Source of the DNA: Candidatus Phaeomarinibacter sp. | GTDB lineage: Bacteria; Pseudomonadota; Alphaproteobacteria; CGMCC-115125 | Reading direction: 5' to 3' | Assembly (NCBI GenBank): GCA_028279995.1 | Contig: JANQMQ010000198.1 | Coordinates: 1 to 6,179 of the forward strand | DNA: 6,179 nucleotides | The notes under the pieces: generated by a model | Seen by the model: only the letters and a program-made list of their open reading frames with translations | The model's database searches: none | Told to the model about the DNA's origin: nothing | Shown here: positions 1 to 6,179 of the stretch, one piece after another | Layout: each line of letters opens with the position of its first letter | Position numbering within the stretch: position 1 is the first letter of the stretch | Made by a program: the position numbers and the translations under genes

Positions 1-1
1 C

Positions 2-910
2 GAGCCGGCAAACGCTGTGACCCTGCTTGAAACCGCTGCCAGCACCGGGATGACCTTTTACGGTCTGCTGGCCCAGCGCCAGCTTGGCCGCGAGCCGCGG
101 GTCATGTGGGCGGACCCGGCGATGGATTCAGACAGCCGTACCGCGTTGCTCGCCATCGAGCAGGTTCGGCGCGGAGCAGCGCTTGCAGAAGTCGGCAAGC
201 GTGATCTGGCGGAAGCGGAACTCCGCCGCGCCCATGGCCGGCTTGATCCATCACTGGATCTGGAACTTGCCGCCCTTGCGCGTGATCTTGACCTGCCGGC
301 CACGCAACTGGCCGTGGCCATGGCCAGTCCGCAACCGATGGGCGCAGCGCTCTTTCCCGTGCCGGACATCACCCCGGAAGGGGGCTTTCAGGTGGACCGG
401 GCCCTGCTGCTTGCGGTCGCGCGACAGGAAAGCCGGTTCATTACAGGCGCGACCAGCCGTGTGGGTGCCGCAGGTCTGATGCAGATCATGCCCGGCACCG
501 CCTACCACATCACCAAGGACGCCGGTTACCGGCGCGGCAAGCGGGATCGGCTTGAAGATCCAGCTCACAATCTGGCGCTCGGCCAGACCTATCTGCAGGA
601 ACTCATGGGTTACGGGGAGCCATACGGCAATCTGTTCCACATGGCCGTCGCCTACAATGCCGGCCCGGGCAACCTCAACCGCTGGACCAACCAGATCGGC
701 GATGCGGCGCAGGACCCACTGACCTTCATCGAAAGCATGCCGTCGGCTGAGACGCGCGGTTATGTGGAACGCGTCCTGACAAACCTCTGGCTCTACCGGC
801 TGCGGCTGGGCCAGCCGTCGCCGTCGCTTGATCAGGCGGCAGCAGGTGGGTGGCCGGTCTATGCGCCTATTGAGCGCGGCGGAAGTGTGCGGAACGCATC
901 CCGGCTTTAG
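2..910 (+). CDS. Slt-type soluble lytic murein transglycosylase, 5'-truncated by window edge
   Basis: Periplasmic enzyme expected to cleave the MurNAc-GlcNAc bond of peptidoglycan, leaving a 1,6-anhydro end (SLT domain, glycoside hydrolase family 23). The frame is open from base 2, and a GTG at 17 is an internal codon rather than a convincing start, so the N-terminus lies outside the window. Counting from that GTG, the remnant of the helical region includes the FYGLLAQRQLG stretch (14-24) typical just before the Slt catalytic domain. The catalytic domain spans about 117-275. The likely acid/base is Glu138 in ARQESRF, followed by GLMQIMPGTA (153-162) and AYNAGPGNL, all classic SLT motifs. No signal peptide can be judged because the start is missing. 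The TAG stop overlaps by 4 bases the stop of the convergent DUF2064 gene, leaving no room for a terminator between them. Family assignment is firm; which member (Slt70-like) is inference. Confidence 0.93.
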   Translation, partial: EPANAVTLLETAASTGMTFYGLLAQRQLGREPRVMWADPAMDSDSRTALLAIEQVRRGAALAEVGKRDLAEAELRRAHGRLDPSLDLELAALARDLDLPATQLAVAMASPQPMGAALFPVPDITPEGGFQVDRALLLAVARQESRFITGATSRVGAAGLMQIMPGTAYHITKDAGYRRGKRDRLEDPAHNLALGQTYLQELMGYGEPYGNLFHMAVAYNAGPGNLNRWTNQIGDAAQDPLTFIESMPSAETRGYVERVLTNLWLYRLRLGQPSPSLDQAAAGGWPVYAPIERGGSVRNASRL

Positions 911-1566
911 GTTTCGACACCGCAAGTTGCCGCTGGGCCGCGAGGCCTGATGGACGAGCTGCGTGCGTGGACACCCTCCACCTTCCGCCATGACGCATGA
1001 TCAGCTCCACTGTCTACGTCAGATAACTCCGCCAGTATGGCAACGCTGGCTTTGCCGAAATTGGCCAATGTCTGGTCGCGCTCCCTGCCGCTGGACCAGT
1101 CCACGTTCCCGAACGGCGCAAGAACTCTGGGCATGCGCTTCTGACCCACGAGCCAGTATCCTCCGTCTACGGAAGGGCCAATGACCGCATCATTGTCGCC
1201 TAATGCTCGGAATGCCCAAGCGATGTGGATGGATGAGATTTCCGGAATGTCGCTGCCAACAATGACAACCGGCCCCGGGGGCGCCAGATCAAAGACACGC
1301 TGCATGCGGGCGCCCAGGTCTCCCTCTCCCTGAGGAACAACGGCATCCGCGCCCTCAAGCCACGGTGCGCTTGGTACCGCATGGGTGTCCGGGCTTGCGG
1401 CAATCACTGTTTTCCAGCGCGGGTCTGACCCAAGCCTGCGGACCAGGCGGGCCAGCGCCACGCGATAAAACCGCGTTGCCTCGACTGGGCCGACATCCTT
1501 TGCCAGCCGTGTTTTGACGCGGCCCATGGCGGGTGCCTTGGCCATGATCACTAAGGTTTTTTGCAA
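907..1566 (-). CDS. DUF2064 / TIGR04282 family glycosyltransferase-like protein
   Basis: A 219-residue GT-A-fold nucleotidyltransferase-like protein of the family named rSAM/selenodomain-associated transferase 1; the substrate is not known. Motifs seen: MAKAPAMGRVKTRLAKDVG (8-26), an N-terminal nucleotide-sugar-binding type loop; GEGDLGARM (80-88); GSDIPEI (104-110), equivalent to the family's D-x-P segment; GPSVDGGYWLVG (130-141), the most diagnostic motif; and FGNVDWS (152-158). Length is normal for the family. The start is a TTG, supported by a GGAGG 4 bases upstream and by family proteins beginning just before the same motif; GTG at codon 6 and ATG at codon 8 are alternatives. Its usual partner, a TIGR04283 glycosyltransferase, lies upstream on the same strand, but about 475 bases away because an opposite-strand gene intervenes. 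The pair may therefore no longer be cotranscribed. Family call confident, function unknown. Confidence 0.88.
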   Translation of the reverse strand: MQKTLVIMAKAPAMGRVKTRLAKDVGPVEATRFYRVALARLVRRLGSDPRWKTVIAASPDTHAVPSAPWLEGADAVVPQGEGDLGARMQRVFDLAPPGPVVIVGSDIPEISSIHIAWAFRALGDNDAVIGPSVDGGYWLVGQKRMPRVLAPFGNVDWSSGRERDQTLANFGKASVAILAELSDVDSGADHASWRKVEGVHARSSSIRPRGPAATCGVET

Positions 1567-1570
1567 AAGG

Positions 1571-1575
1571 CCTCC
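1571..1575 (-). promoter_or_regulatory. Ribosome binding site GGAGG for the TTG-started DUF2064 gene
   Basis: On the minus strand the sequence reads GGAGG, then four bases, then TTG. This is the strongest Shine-Dalgarno sequence in the window and is the reason for choosing TTG at 1566-1564 over the later GTG and ATG codons. Confidence 0.6.
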
Positions 1576-1628
1576 AGCCAGACTTGCATCTTGATCATTT
1601 AGTGCGACACCCTTCGGATAGATGGTTG

Positions 1629-1648
1629 GCGCAAGCCTATGCTAGCGC
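1629..1648. repeat. Short imperfect inverted repeat upstream of the orphan gene
   Basis: GCGCAAGC and GCTAGCGC flank a CTAT loop; seven of the eight positions pair, with one A-A mismatch. It ends two bases before the AGGA that serves as ribosome binding site for the gene starting at 1655 or 1664. It could be an operator, an mRNA hairpin restricting translation, or chance. Confidence 0.3.
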
Positions 1649-1654
1649 GTAGGA

Positions 1655-2038
1655 ATGGAAGACGTGTTGGAGAATCTGGAACGCAATAGGCTTTATCGCT
1701 TGGTAGGGGGCGACGGTGACGTGTCATTTCTACTTGATCCTGTCACATTGAGTTCGACAGAGGCAGATTGGTTTCCTGGGCACGTCGACATGGTGTTTCC
1801 TGATCGCACTGAGCGACGCACAGCAATGCTATTGAAAGTTGAAGGTGGGACTCATGCGGGTAGTTTTGTCGTGCTAGTCTCACGTACGGACATGAGCTTG
1901 GACGAACAGTTCACCAAGCATGGGACGGCAAGTGCTGTTGTTCATCTGGTTCGCAACCCAACAGAGTCTTATCTGGGAAACGACAAAGACTTGCTGACCA
2001 TTGCTATGGCGGTTGTCGAACCCGTCGTGGATGGTTGA
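1655..2038 (+). CDS. Hypothetical protein, low-GC orphan gene, possibly acquired
   Basis: A 127-residue protein whose family I do not recognise. It is acidic, with alternating hydrophobic stretches (VSFLLDPVTL at 24-33, SFVVLVSR, LLTIAMAVVEPVV near the end) suggesting a small soluble alpha/beta fold. There is no signal peptide, transmembrane segment, zinc motif or obvious catalytic motif. GC is about 51% by count (196 of 384 bases), against 60-70% in sampled stretches of neighbouring genes, and it uses codons such as AGG, TTG, CTA and GTA that the neighbours avoid. AGGA at 1651-1654 touches the ATG at 1655, but lies 9 bases before an in-frame GTG at 1664, which may be the true start (124 residues). 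It is the only + strand gene among minus-strand transferases, with its stop 3 bases from the convergent glycosyltransferase stop. It is probably real, because the frame is clean and the composition uniform, but possible roles such as immunity or regulation are guesses. Confidence 0.62.
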   Translation: MEDVLENLERNRLYRLVGGDGDVSFLLDPVTLSSTEADWFPGHVDMVFPDRTERRTAMLLKVEGGTHAGSFVVLVSRTDMSLDEQFTKHGTASAVVHLVRNPTESYLGNDKDLLTIAMAVVEPVVDG

Positions 2039-2041
2039 AAA

Positions 2042-2743
2042 TCACCGCCGCGCATAAATGCGGGCGATGCGGTCCGGATTCATGCCGAGATAGTAGAGCA
2101 TCAGGCAGAACGCGTTTCTGGACGATCGGGCGAGGTAGCCGTCGTTGAGGTAACGCTCGGGGCTGGTGACGGCGGGTGACCGCAGAAAGACGAGCCGGCG
2201 GCGGCCAATGCGGCGGACCAGGTCTACGTCCTCCATGATCTGCAGCGGCCGGTAGCCACCGAGCCTGTCATACAGGCGGCGGGAAACCAGCAGGCCCTGA
2301 TCACCATAGGGCAGACCGAAGAGCCAGCATCGCCAGGCGACGATGCGCTCAAGCATCCGCGCCCAGAAGGAAAAATCATCGAGGGCGAACTTGAAGACGG
2401 CCGCAAAGTCGAGGCCCTTCTCGCCGCGTTTCTCCAGACGCTCAAGAAGGGTTTCAACTTCCTCTTCCCAACCGGGCTGCAATACTGAGTCCGCATGGAG
2501 GAACAGGAGCCATTCGCCGCGAGCGGCCTGCGCGCCAGCAGCGAGCTGGGTGCCGCGGCCTTTGGGAGCCGTGATGAACTTTGCGCCAGAGGTTTCGGCA
2601 ATCTGCTCGGTGCCGTCCATTGAACCGCCGTCGACAATAACCACGTCCTTGATCAGCCCACGGACGGTCGGGCGGATCAGCGCCGCCAGCACCCGTGTAA
2701 GGGACTTTTCCGCGTTCAAGGTTGGAATCACGACGCTCAGCAT
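2042..2743 (-). CDS. TIGR04283-type family 2 glycosyltransferase
   Basis: A 233-residue cytosolic or membrane-associated GT-A glycosyltransferase of family 2, matching the group called rSAM/selenodomain-associated transferase 2 (arsenosugar-type glycosyltransferase in some annotations). The order of motifs is complete: SVVIPTLN (3-10) and VDGGSMDGT (38-46) bind the nucleotide sugar; LHADS (82-86) carries the aspartate that stands in for the DxD metal ligand; GLPYGDQGLLVSRR (143-156) is the hallmark of this subgroup; MEDVDLVRRI (170-179) holds the probable catalytic ED acid pair. The ATG at 2743-2741 begins directly with the first strand, so no alternative start is likely, though no clear Shine-Dalgarno sequence precedes it. 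It is divergent from the radical SAM gene across a 100-base gap and convergent with the orphan gene. Donor and acceptor cannot be told from the sequence. No arsenic genes (arsM, arsS) are visible, so an arsenosugar role is not supported here. Confidence 0.9.
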   Translation of the reverse strand: MLSVVIPTLNAEKSLTRVLAALIRPTVRGLIKDVVIVDGGSMDGTEQIAETSGAKFITAPKGRGTQLAAGAQAARGEWLLFLHADSVLQPGWEEEVETLLERLEKRGEKGLDFAAVFKFALDDFSFWARMLERIVAWRCWLFGLPYGDQGLLVSRRLYDRLGGYRPLQIMEDVDLVRRIGRRRLVFLRSPAVTSPERYLNDGYLARSSRNAFCLMLYYLGMNPDRIARIYARR

Positions 2744-2807
2744 GCGGCGGACTGTAGCGTGGTTTTGCTGCGCCTGCGAAGGGCGTGTGCCGTTAACCTA
2801 AATGTTC

Positions 2808-2837
2808 TTGTATTGTTCTTTTTGATGTGATTATATT
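2808..2837 (+). promoter_or_regulatory. Putative sigma70-type promoter of the radical SAM gene
   Basis: TTGTAT (2808-2813) and TATATT (2832-2837) are separated by 18 bases in the only AT-rich patch of this region. The predicted transcription start is around 2844, which coincides with the first ATG of the radical SAM frame. Either the message is leaderless or translation starts further downstream. Confidence 0.5.
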
Positions 2838-2843
2838 CCTCGC

Positions 2844-4160
2844 ATGAACGGAACAGCGCACGACATGATTGGTGTTGGGTTTGGATCTGAGACAGGTGAC
2901 AGGGCGGCAGACCCGTCACCGGACAGATCCCGCGAGCCAGCGCGCGCTGCGACCATGCCCGTGTTTCCCCTGACCGCCCCCCAATCCGGTCAGCCACAGA
3001 CACGCGCTTCCACGCCCGGTGCGGATGGGGAGATACGCCCTGCCCCAGGCCCCATACCGCGCCCCGTTTTCGGGCCGGGTAGCAACCTTCCCCAAGGGTT
3101 GCGTGAAGCACGCAGAGGTCGCGGCGCGCGTTCCAATCAATCCGGGCGCTTCGAGCACCGGGCCGCGGAGGCGTTTGACGATGGATGGGACATCGCAGAG
3201 GACGATAAGCCCCTGCGCACCCATGTCAGCGACGAAGCGGCCCGGACCATCATCACGCGCAACCAGTCACCGGACATTTCCTTTGATCGCTCGATCAACC
3301 CCTATCGGGGGTGTGAGCATGGCTGCGTCTACTGCTTTGCCCGCCCGACCCACGCCTATATGGGGCTGTCGGCGGGCCTCGACTTTGAAAGCAAGCTGTT
3401 TGCCAAGCCCAACGCGGCGAAACTTCTGCGGCGGGAACTGGCCAAACCTGGCTATGAACCGCGCACGATTGCCATCGGCACCAACACCGACCCCTACCAG
3501 CCGATTGAGCGCGAACGGCGGATCACCCGGCAGGTGCTGGAAGTGCTGGCGGAGCACAGGCACCCGGTGGGCATTGTCACAAAGTCCGCGATGGTCACCC
3601 GCGACATCGACATATTAAGCGAGATGGCCCGCGACGGGCTGGTCAAGGTCGCTCTGTCTGTCACCACCCTAGACGGCAAGCTGGCGCGGGCGATGGAGCC
3701 GCGGGCCTCAACGCCGGGACGGCGGCTGGGTGCCATCCGCCAGCTCAGCGATGCGGGTATTCCGACAGGCGTCATGGTGGCGCCGGTCATTCCTGCCCTC
3801 AACGATCATGAGATCGAAGCGATCCTCAAAGCCGTGGCCCGCATGGGTGCGCGGGAAGCAGGCTATGTCATGTTGCGGCTGCCGCTGGAGATCAAGGATC
3901 TGTTTGCCGAGTGGCTGGCGGACGTCACGCCCGACCGCGCCAGGCGGGTGATGAAGATCATCCGCGATATGCGCGGCGGCAAGGACTATGACGCGGAGTG
4001 GGGCAAACGCATGACCGGCGGTGGGCCCTACGCCTGGACCATCTCCCGCCGCTTTGCGCTGGCGATGGAGCGCCACGGCCTGTCGCGCCAGCGGCTGCCG
4101 CTGCGAACGGACCTGTTTGAAGCGCCGAACGCGGGACCAAAGCAGCTGGCACTTCTTTAG
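2844..4160 (+). CDS. PA0069-family radical SAM protein (SplB-like, COG1533)
   Basis: Radical SAM enzyme of unknown reaction, related to but distinct from spore photoproduct lyase. In the 438-residue reading, NPYRGCEHGCVYCFARPTH (152-170) contains the CxxxCxxC motif, Cys157, Cys161 and Cys164, that binds the 4Fe-4S cluster cleaving S-adenosylmethionine. GTNTDPYQPIE (212-222) is highly characteristic of the PA0069 group, and the partial TIM barrel runs to about 365. The start is doubtful. ATG 2844 lies at the predicted transcription start with no ribosome site; residues 1-85 are Pro/Arg/Asp-rich, have no resemblance to family proteins as I recall them, and have lower third-position GC (about 59% for codons 1-37 and 67% for codons 38-85, against about 80% in the body by count). 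Homologues begin near RRGRGARSNQSGRF (90-103), close to an in-frame TTG at 3099 (353 residues, the normal length) that lacks a well-spaced ribosome site; ATG 2955 is a third option. Synteny with rnhB and ccrM is, from memory, common in alphaproteobacteria and hints at nucleic-acid maintenance, but that is inference. Confidence 0.9.
   Translation: MNGTAHDMIGVGFGSETGDRAADPSPDRSREPARAATMPVFPLTAPQSGQPQTRASTPGADGEIRPAPGPIPRPVFGPGSNLPQGLREARRGRGARSNQSGRFEHRAAEAFDDGWDIAEDDKPLRTHVSDEAARTIITRNQSPDISFDRSINPYRGCEHGCVYCFARPTHAYMGLSAGLDFESKLFAKPNAAKLLRRELAKPGYEPRTIAIGTNTDPYQPIERERRITRQVLEVLAEHRHPVGIVTKSAMVTRDIDILSEMARDGLVKVALSVTTLDGKLARAMEPRASTPGRRLGAIRQLSDAGIPTGVMVAPVIPALNDHEIEAILKAVARMGAREAGYVMLRLPLEIKDLFAEWLADVTPDRARRVMKIIRDMRGGKDYDAEWGKRMTGGGPYAWTISRRFALAMERHGLSRQRLPLRTDLFEAPNAGPKQLALL
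2883..3102 (+). other. Hairpin-rich segment, candidate structured 5' leader of the radical SAM gene
   Basis: Successive inverted repeats were read directly. (a) 2883-2889 with 2924-2930 (7 bp), nested 2895-2900 with 2915-2920 (6 bp) and 2902-2904 with 2912-2914 (3 bp). (b) The perfect palindrome CAGCGCGCGCTG at 2938-2949. (c) 2970-2976 with 2987-2993 (7 bp, C-rich loop). (d) 3018-3030 with 3050-3063 (13 pairs with one G-U and one bulged A), containing CCTG/CAGG at 3039-3042/3046-3049. (e) 3082-3087 with 3097-3102 (6 bp), ending over the in-frame TTG at 3099. They begin about 40 bases after the predicted transcription start. No known riboswitch class was recognised. GC-rich sequence folds easily, so this could also be chance within a disordered coding extension. 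Confidence 0.35.
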
Positions 4161-4224
4161 GCGCATCACTTTTTTGGGTGCATTACTGGCAGTTTGACAT
4201 CAGCACGCTTCGACAGGCTTTCTG

Positions 4225-5094
4225 TTGCGCATGGTGAACCACGCTTTCTTCTTTCTGACATTGCTTCTGGCTGCCTCCGCCACGCGGGCAGATGACATGG
4301 ACGTGCCTGCTACGCGGACCGTCCCCGCCGGACAAGTGATCCTTGGAGCCGACAACGACGACAGCGCCGCCGGGGCGGACGAGTTTCCAAAGCGGCGTGT
4401 GGCGATTGCGTCTGCCTTCGGCATGGGCGCCACTCATGTCACCCGCGGTCAGTTCAGGCAGTTTGTGCAGGCAACCGGGTTCAGCCCCGATAGTGGATGC
4501 TGGACCCTCACAGGGAACGGCTGGGCCGTTGATCCGGCCGGGAGCTGGCTGTCGCCGGGTTTTGAACAGGCGGACAGTCATCCTGTGGTGTGTGTGTCGC
4601 GAGATGACGCGCTGGCCTATGCCGCCTGGTTGACGGAAGAGACGGGCATCCCCTTTCGTCTCCCAAGTGAATCCGAGTGGACACTGGCGGCCGGACCGTC
4701 TGCGCTTTCACGTGCATCGGAGGAGCTTTGTACGTTCGGCAACATCAATGACCTGACGGCGAAGAACAAAGTGGCAAAGGTGGCCGAGCACTGTGACGAC
4801 GGCTTCCTGCACACCGCACCCGTGAAGAGTTTCAGCGCGAACGAGTTCGGGCTGTTCGACATGATTGGCAATGTCTGGGAGTGGACGGCGGATTGCCACG
4901 GCAATGGCTATGACGATCTGCCGGATGACGGGTCACCGCGGATCGCATCTGACTGTGCGGCCTTTGCCCTGCGCGGCCATTCATGGACGGATCCACCGGG
5001 ACCGGTCCGGCTGGGCACGCGTTATGCGCTTCCTGATGATACGCGGCAATCCATCGTTGGCTTCAGAATAGCGCGGGATATCGGCGATGGGTAA
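4225..5094 (+). CDS. Exported SUMF1 / formylglycine-generating-enzyme-like domain protein
   Basis: A 289-residue protein with an N-terminal signal peptide (hydrophobic core about residues 7-19, cleavage probably after Ala19 or Ala22), so it acts in the periplasm or outside. The rest is one SUMF1 domain (PF03781): VTRGQFRQFVQATGF (72-86), VSRDDALAYAAWL (124-136), FRLPSESEWTLAA (144-156), GLFDMIGNVWEWTADC (209-224), LRGHSWTDPPGPVR (249-262) and VGFRIARD (278-285). True formylglycine-generating enzymes carry a redox cysteine pair just after the RGGS motif; here that stretch is TDPPGPV, without cysteine, so sulfatase activation is unlikely. Six cysteines (92, 123, 169, 190, 224, 244) could form disulfides after export. 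The first codon is TTG with AGG 7 bases upstream; ATG at 4231 (287 residues) is the alternative, with an overlong 13-base spacing. The gene overlaps rnhB by 8 bases, implying translational coupling. No sulfatase is nearby; the real function is unknown. Confidence 0.88.
   Translation: MRMVNHAFFFLTLLLAASATRADDMDVPATRTVPAGQVILGADNDDSAAGADEFPKRRVAIASAFGMGATHVTRGQFRQFVQATGFSPDSGCWTLTGNGWAVDPAGSWLSPGFEQADSHPVVCVSRDDALAYAAWLTEETGIPFRLPSESEWTLAAGPSALSRASEELCTFGNINDLTAKNKVAKVAEHCDDGFLHTAPVKSFSANEFGLFDMIGNVWEWTADCHGNGYDDLPDDGSPRIASDCAAFALRGHSWTDPPGPVRLGTRYALPDDTRQSIVGFRIARDIGDG
5075..5078 (+). promoter_or_regulatory. Ribosome binding site of rnhB inside the preceding gene
   Basis: GGGA lies 8 bases before the ATG at 5087, within the last codons of the SUMF1 gene. 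It supports ATG 5087 as the rnhB start and translation coupled to the upstream gene. Confidence 0.45.
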
Positions 5095-5704
5095 GCATGT
5101 AGCCGGGCCGGACCTTTCGCTTGAAGAAACCTGCGGTGCTGCACCCGTATGCGGGATCGATGAGGCCGGGCGCGGTCCTTGGGCCGGGCCTGTGGTTGCA
5201 TCTGCCGTCATCCTGCCCACATCAGGTATTCCGGAGGGTTTGAATGACTCAAAGAAACTCACTGCTCAAAGACGCAATGATCTTGCTGTGCAACTACGCG
5301 CTACATCCCTCGTGGGAGTGGGCGTTGCGGATCCGCAGGAAATTGATGCGCTGAACATCCGGCAGGCAACATTCCTGGCCATGGCGAGGGCAGTCGCCGA
5401 CCTGCCTGAACGACCGGACTTCGCACTTATTGATGGTCGTGATGCACCTGATGTCGGCTGTCCTGCTCACGCGGTCATCAAGGGGGACGGACGCTCACTC
5501 TCCATCGCCGCAGCTTCCATCATCGCAAAGACAGTCCGGGACGCCATGATGGTCGCAGCTGAGGCGGATTATCCCGGCTATGGGTTTGCGCGGCACAAGG
5601 GATATGGCACCGCAGCCCACCAGGCGGCGCTTGATAAGCTGGGGATAACGCCGCTTCACAGAAAAAGTTTTGCCCCTGTTCGTGCCCGCATGGCGCTAGA
5701 TGTT

Positions 5705-5716
<12 letters not shown>
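5087..5716 (+). CDS. rnhB: Ribonuclease HII
   Basis: Cytoplasmic endonuclease that nicks RNA-DNA hybrids 5' of single ribonucleotides, starting ribonucleotide excision repair. The 209-residue length is standard. The metal-binding DEDD set is complete: Asp25 and Glu26 in GIDEAGRGPWAGPV (23-36), Asp116 in LIDGRD (114-119), and Asp134 in IKGDGRSLSIAAASIIAK (131-148). NDSKKL (53-58) and GYGFARHKGYGT (164-175) are also conserved; Tyr173 lies 39 residues after Asp134, as expected for the ribonucleotide-sensing tyrosine of bacterial RNase HII. ATG 5087 is supported by GGGA at 8 bases and by the usual short N-terminus before the GIDEAGRG motif. The gene overlaps the SUMF1 gene by 8 bases, so it is likely expressed from that unit. 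Its stop codon lies 120 bases before the methyltransferase start, and one GANTC site of the regulatory cluster sits in its final codons. Nothing in the gene looks damaged. Confidence 0.98.

Positions 5717-6179
<463 letters not shown>

Noticed and set aside
251..991. Long minus-strand open frame (246 residues)
   Set aside because: It is antisense to the transglycosylase, whose conserved SLT motifs prove the + strand frame; the minus translation has no family resemblance.
1567..2041. Insertion sequence or integron cassette carrying the orphan gene
   Set aside because: No terminal inverted repeats, target duplication, attC-like site or recombinase could be found around it.
2883..3102. Cobalamin or TPP riboswitch ahead of the radical SAM gene or, on the minus strand, ahead of the glycosyltransferase
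   Set aside because: The fragments GGGGAAACACGGGC (minus) and similar G-rich pieces are suggestive, but the conserved cobalamin core and the TPP CTGAGA element were not found on either strand.
2737..3111. Minus-strand open frame opposite the radical SAM leader
   Set aside because: No motif, overlaps the start of the divergent glycosyltransferase and reflects the GC-rich hairpin region.
907..4160. Selenodomain / arsenosugar system built from the two transferases and the radical SAM gene
   Set aside because: The radical SAM protein is the PA0069/SplB-like type, not ArsS; it has no selenodomain, is divergently transcribed, and no arsenic gene is present.
4194..4199. TTGACA as a -35 box for the SUMF1 gene
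   Set aside because: Perfect hexamer, but no acceptable -10 at 16-18 bases; GCTTTC is poor. Left out as a feature.
4161..4224. Terminator after the radical SAM gene
   Set aside because: A T6 run at 4170-4175 is present, but no stable GC stem precedes it.
4225..5094. Genuine formylglycine-generating enzyme
   Set aside because: The cysteine pair after the RGGS motif is replaced by TDPPGPV and no sulfatase is encoded nearby.

Overview
The window is about 6.2 kb of moderately GC-rich bacterial chromosome, most likely from an alphaproteobacterium. The main reasons are a CcrM-type GANTC adenine methyltransferase directly downstream of ribonuclease HII, with a PA0069-type radical SAM gene just upstream (from memory, a neighbourhood common in that class), and a ccrM upstream region that looks cell-cycle controlled. 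Genus cannot be fixed from the sequence. There are no rRNA or tRNA genes, no CRISPR array and no recognisable insertion sequence.

Layout. (1) Bases 2-910, + strand: the C-terminal part of a Slt-type lytic murein transglycosylase, cut by the window edge. (2) Bases 907-2743: two minus-strand genes, a DUF2064/TIGR04282 transferase and a TIGR04283-type family-2 glycosyltransferase. Such genes are usually adjacent partners, but here they are separated by a lone opposite-strand gene (1655-2038) of unknown family. Its GC content (about 51%) is well below that of its neighbours, so it looks inserted. (3) Bases 2808-4160: a probable promoter, then a GC-rich stretch with several consecutive hairpins, then the PA0069-family radical SAM gene. 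The annotated first ATG lies at the predicted transcription start, and homologues as I recall them begin about 85 residues later, so the first ~250 bases may be a structured leader rather than coding sequence. (4) Bases 4225-5716: an exported SUMF1 (formylglycine-generating-enzyme-like) protein without the catalytic cysteine pair, overlapping by 8 bases the gene for ribonuclease HII. (5) Bases 5717-6179: a short regulatory region and the start of the ccrM-type gene, which runs off the right edge.

The most interesting signal is in the 120 bases between rnhB and ccrM. Five GANTC sites, the predicted target of the enzyme encoded next door, lie within 98 bases; only nine others were found by eye in the rest of the window. 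Three of the five abut or overlap a plausible core promoter, and a pair of GTTAAC boxes resembling a CtrA site lies upstream. This is the arrangement expected for methylation-sensitive feedback on ccrM. The second interest is the hairpin-rich leader of the radical SAM gene; the third is the inserted orphan gene.
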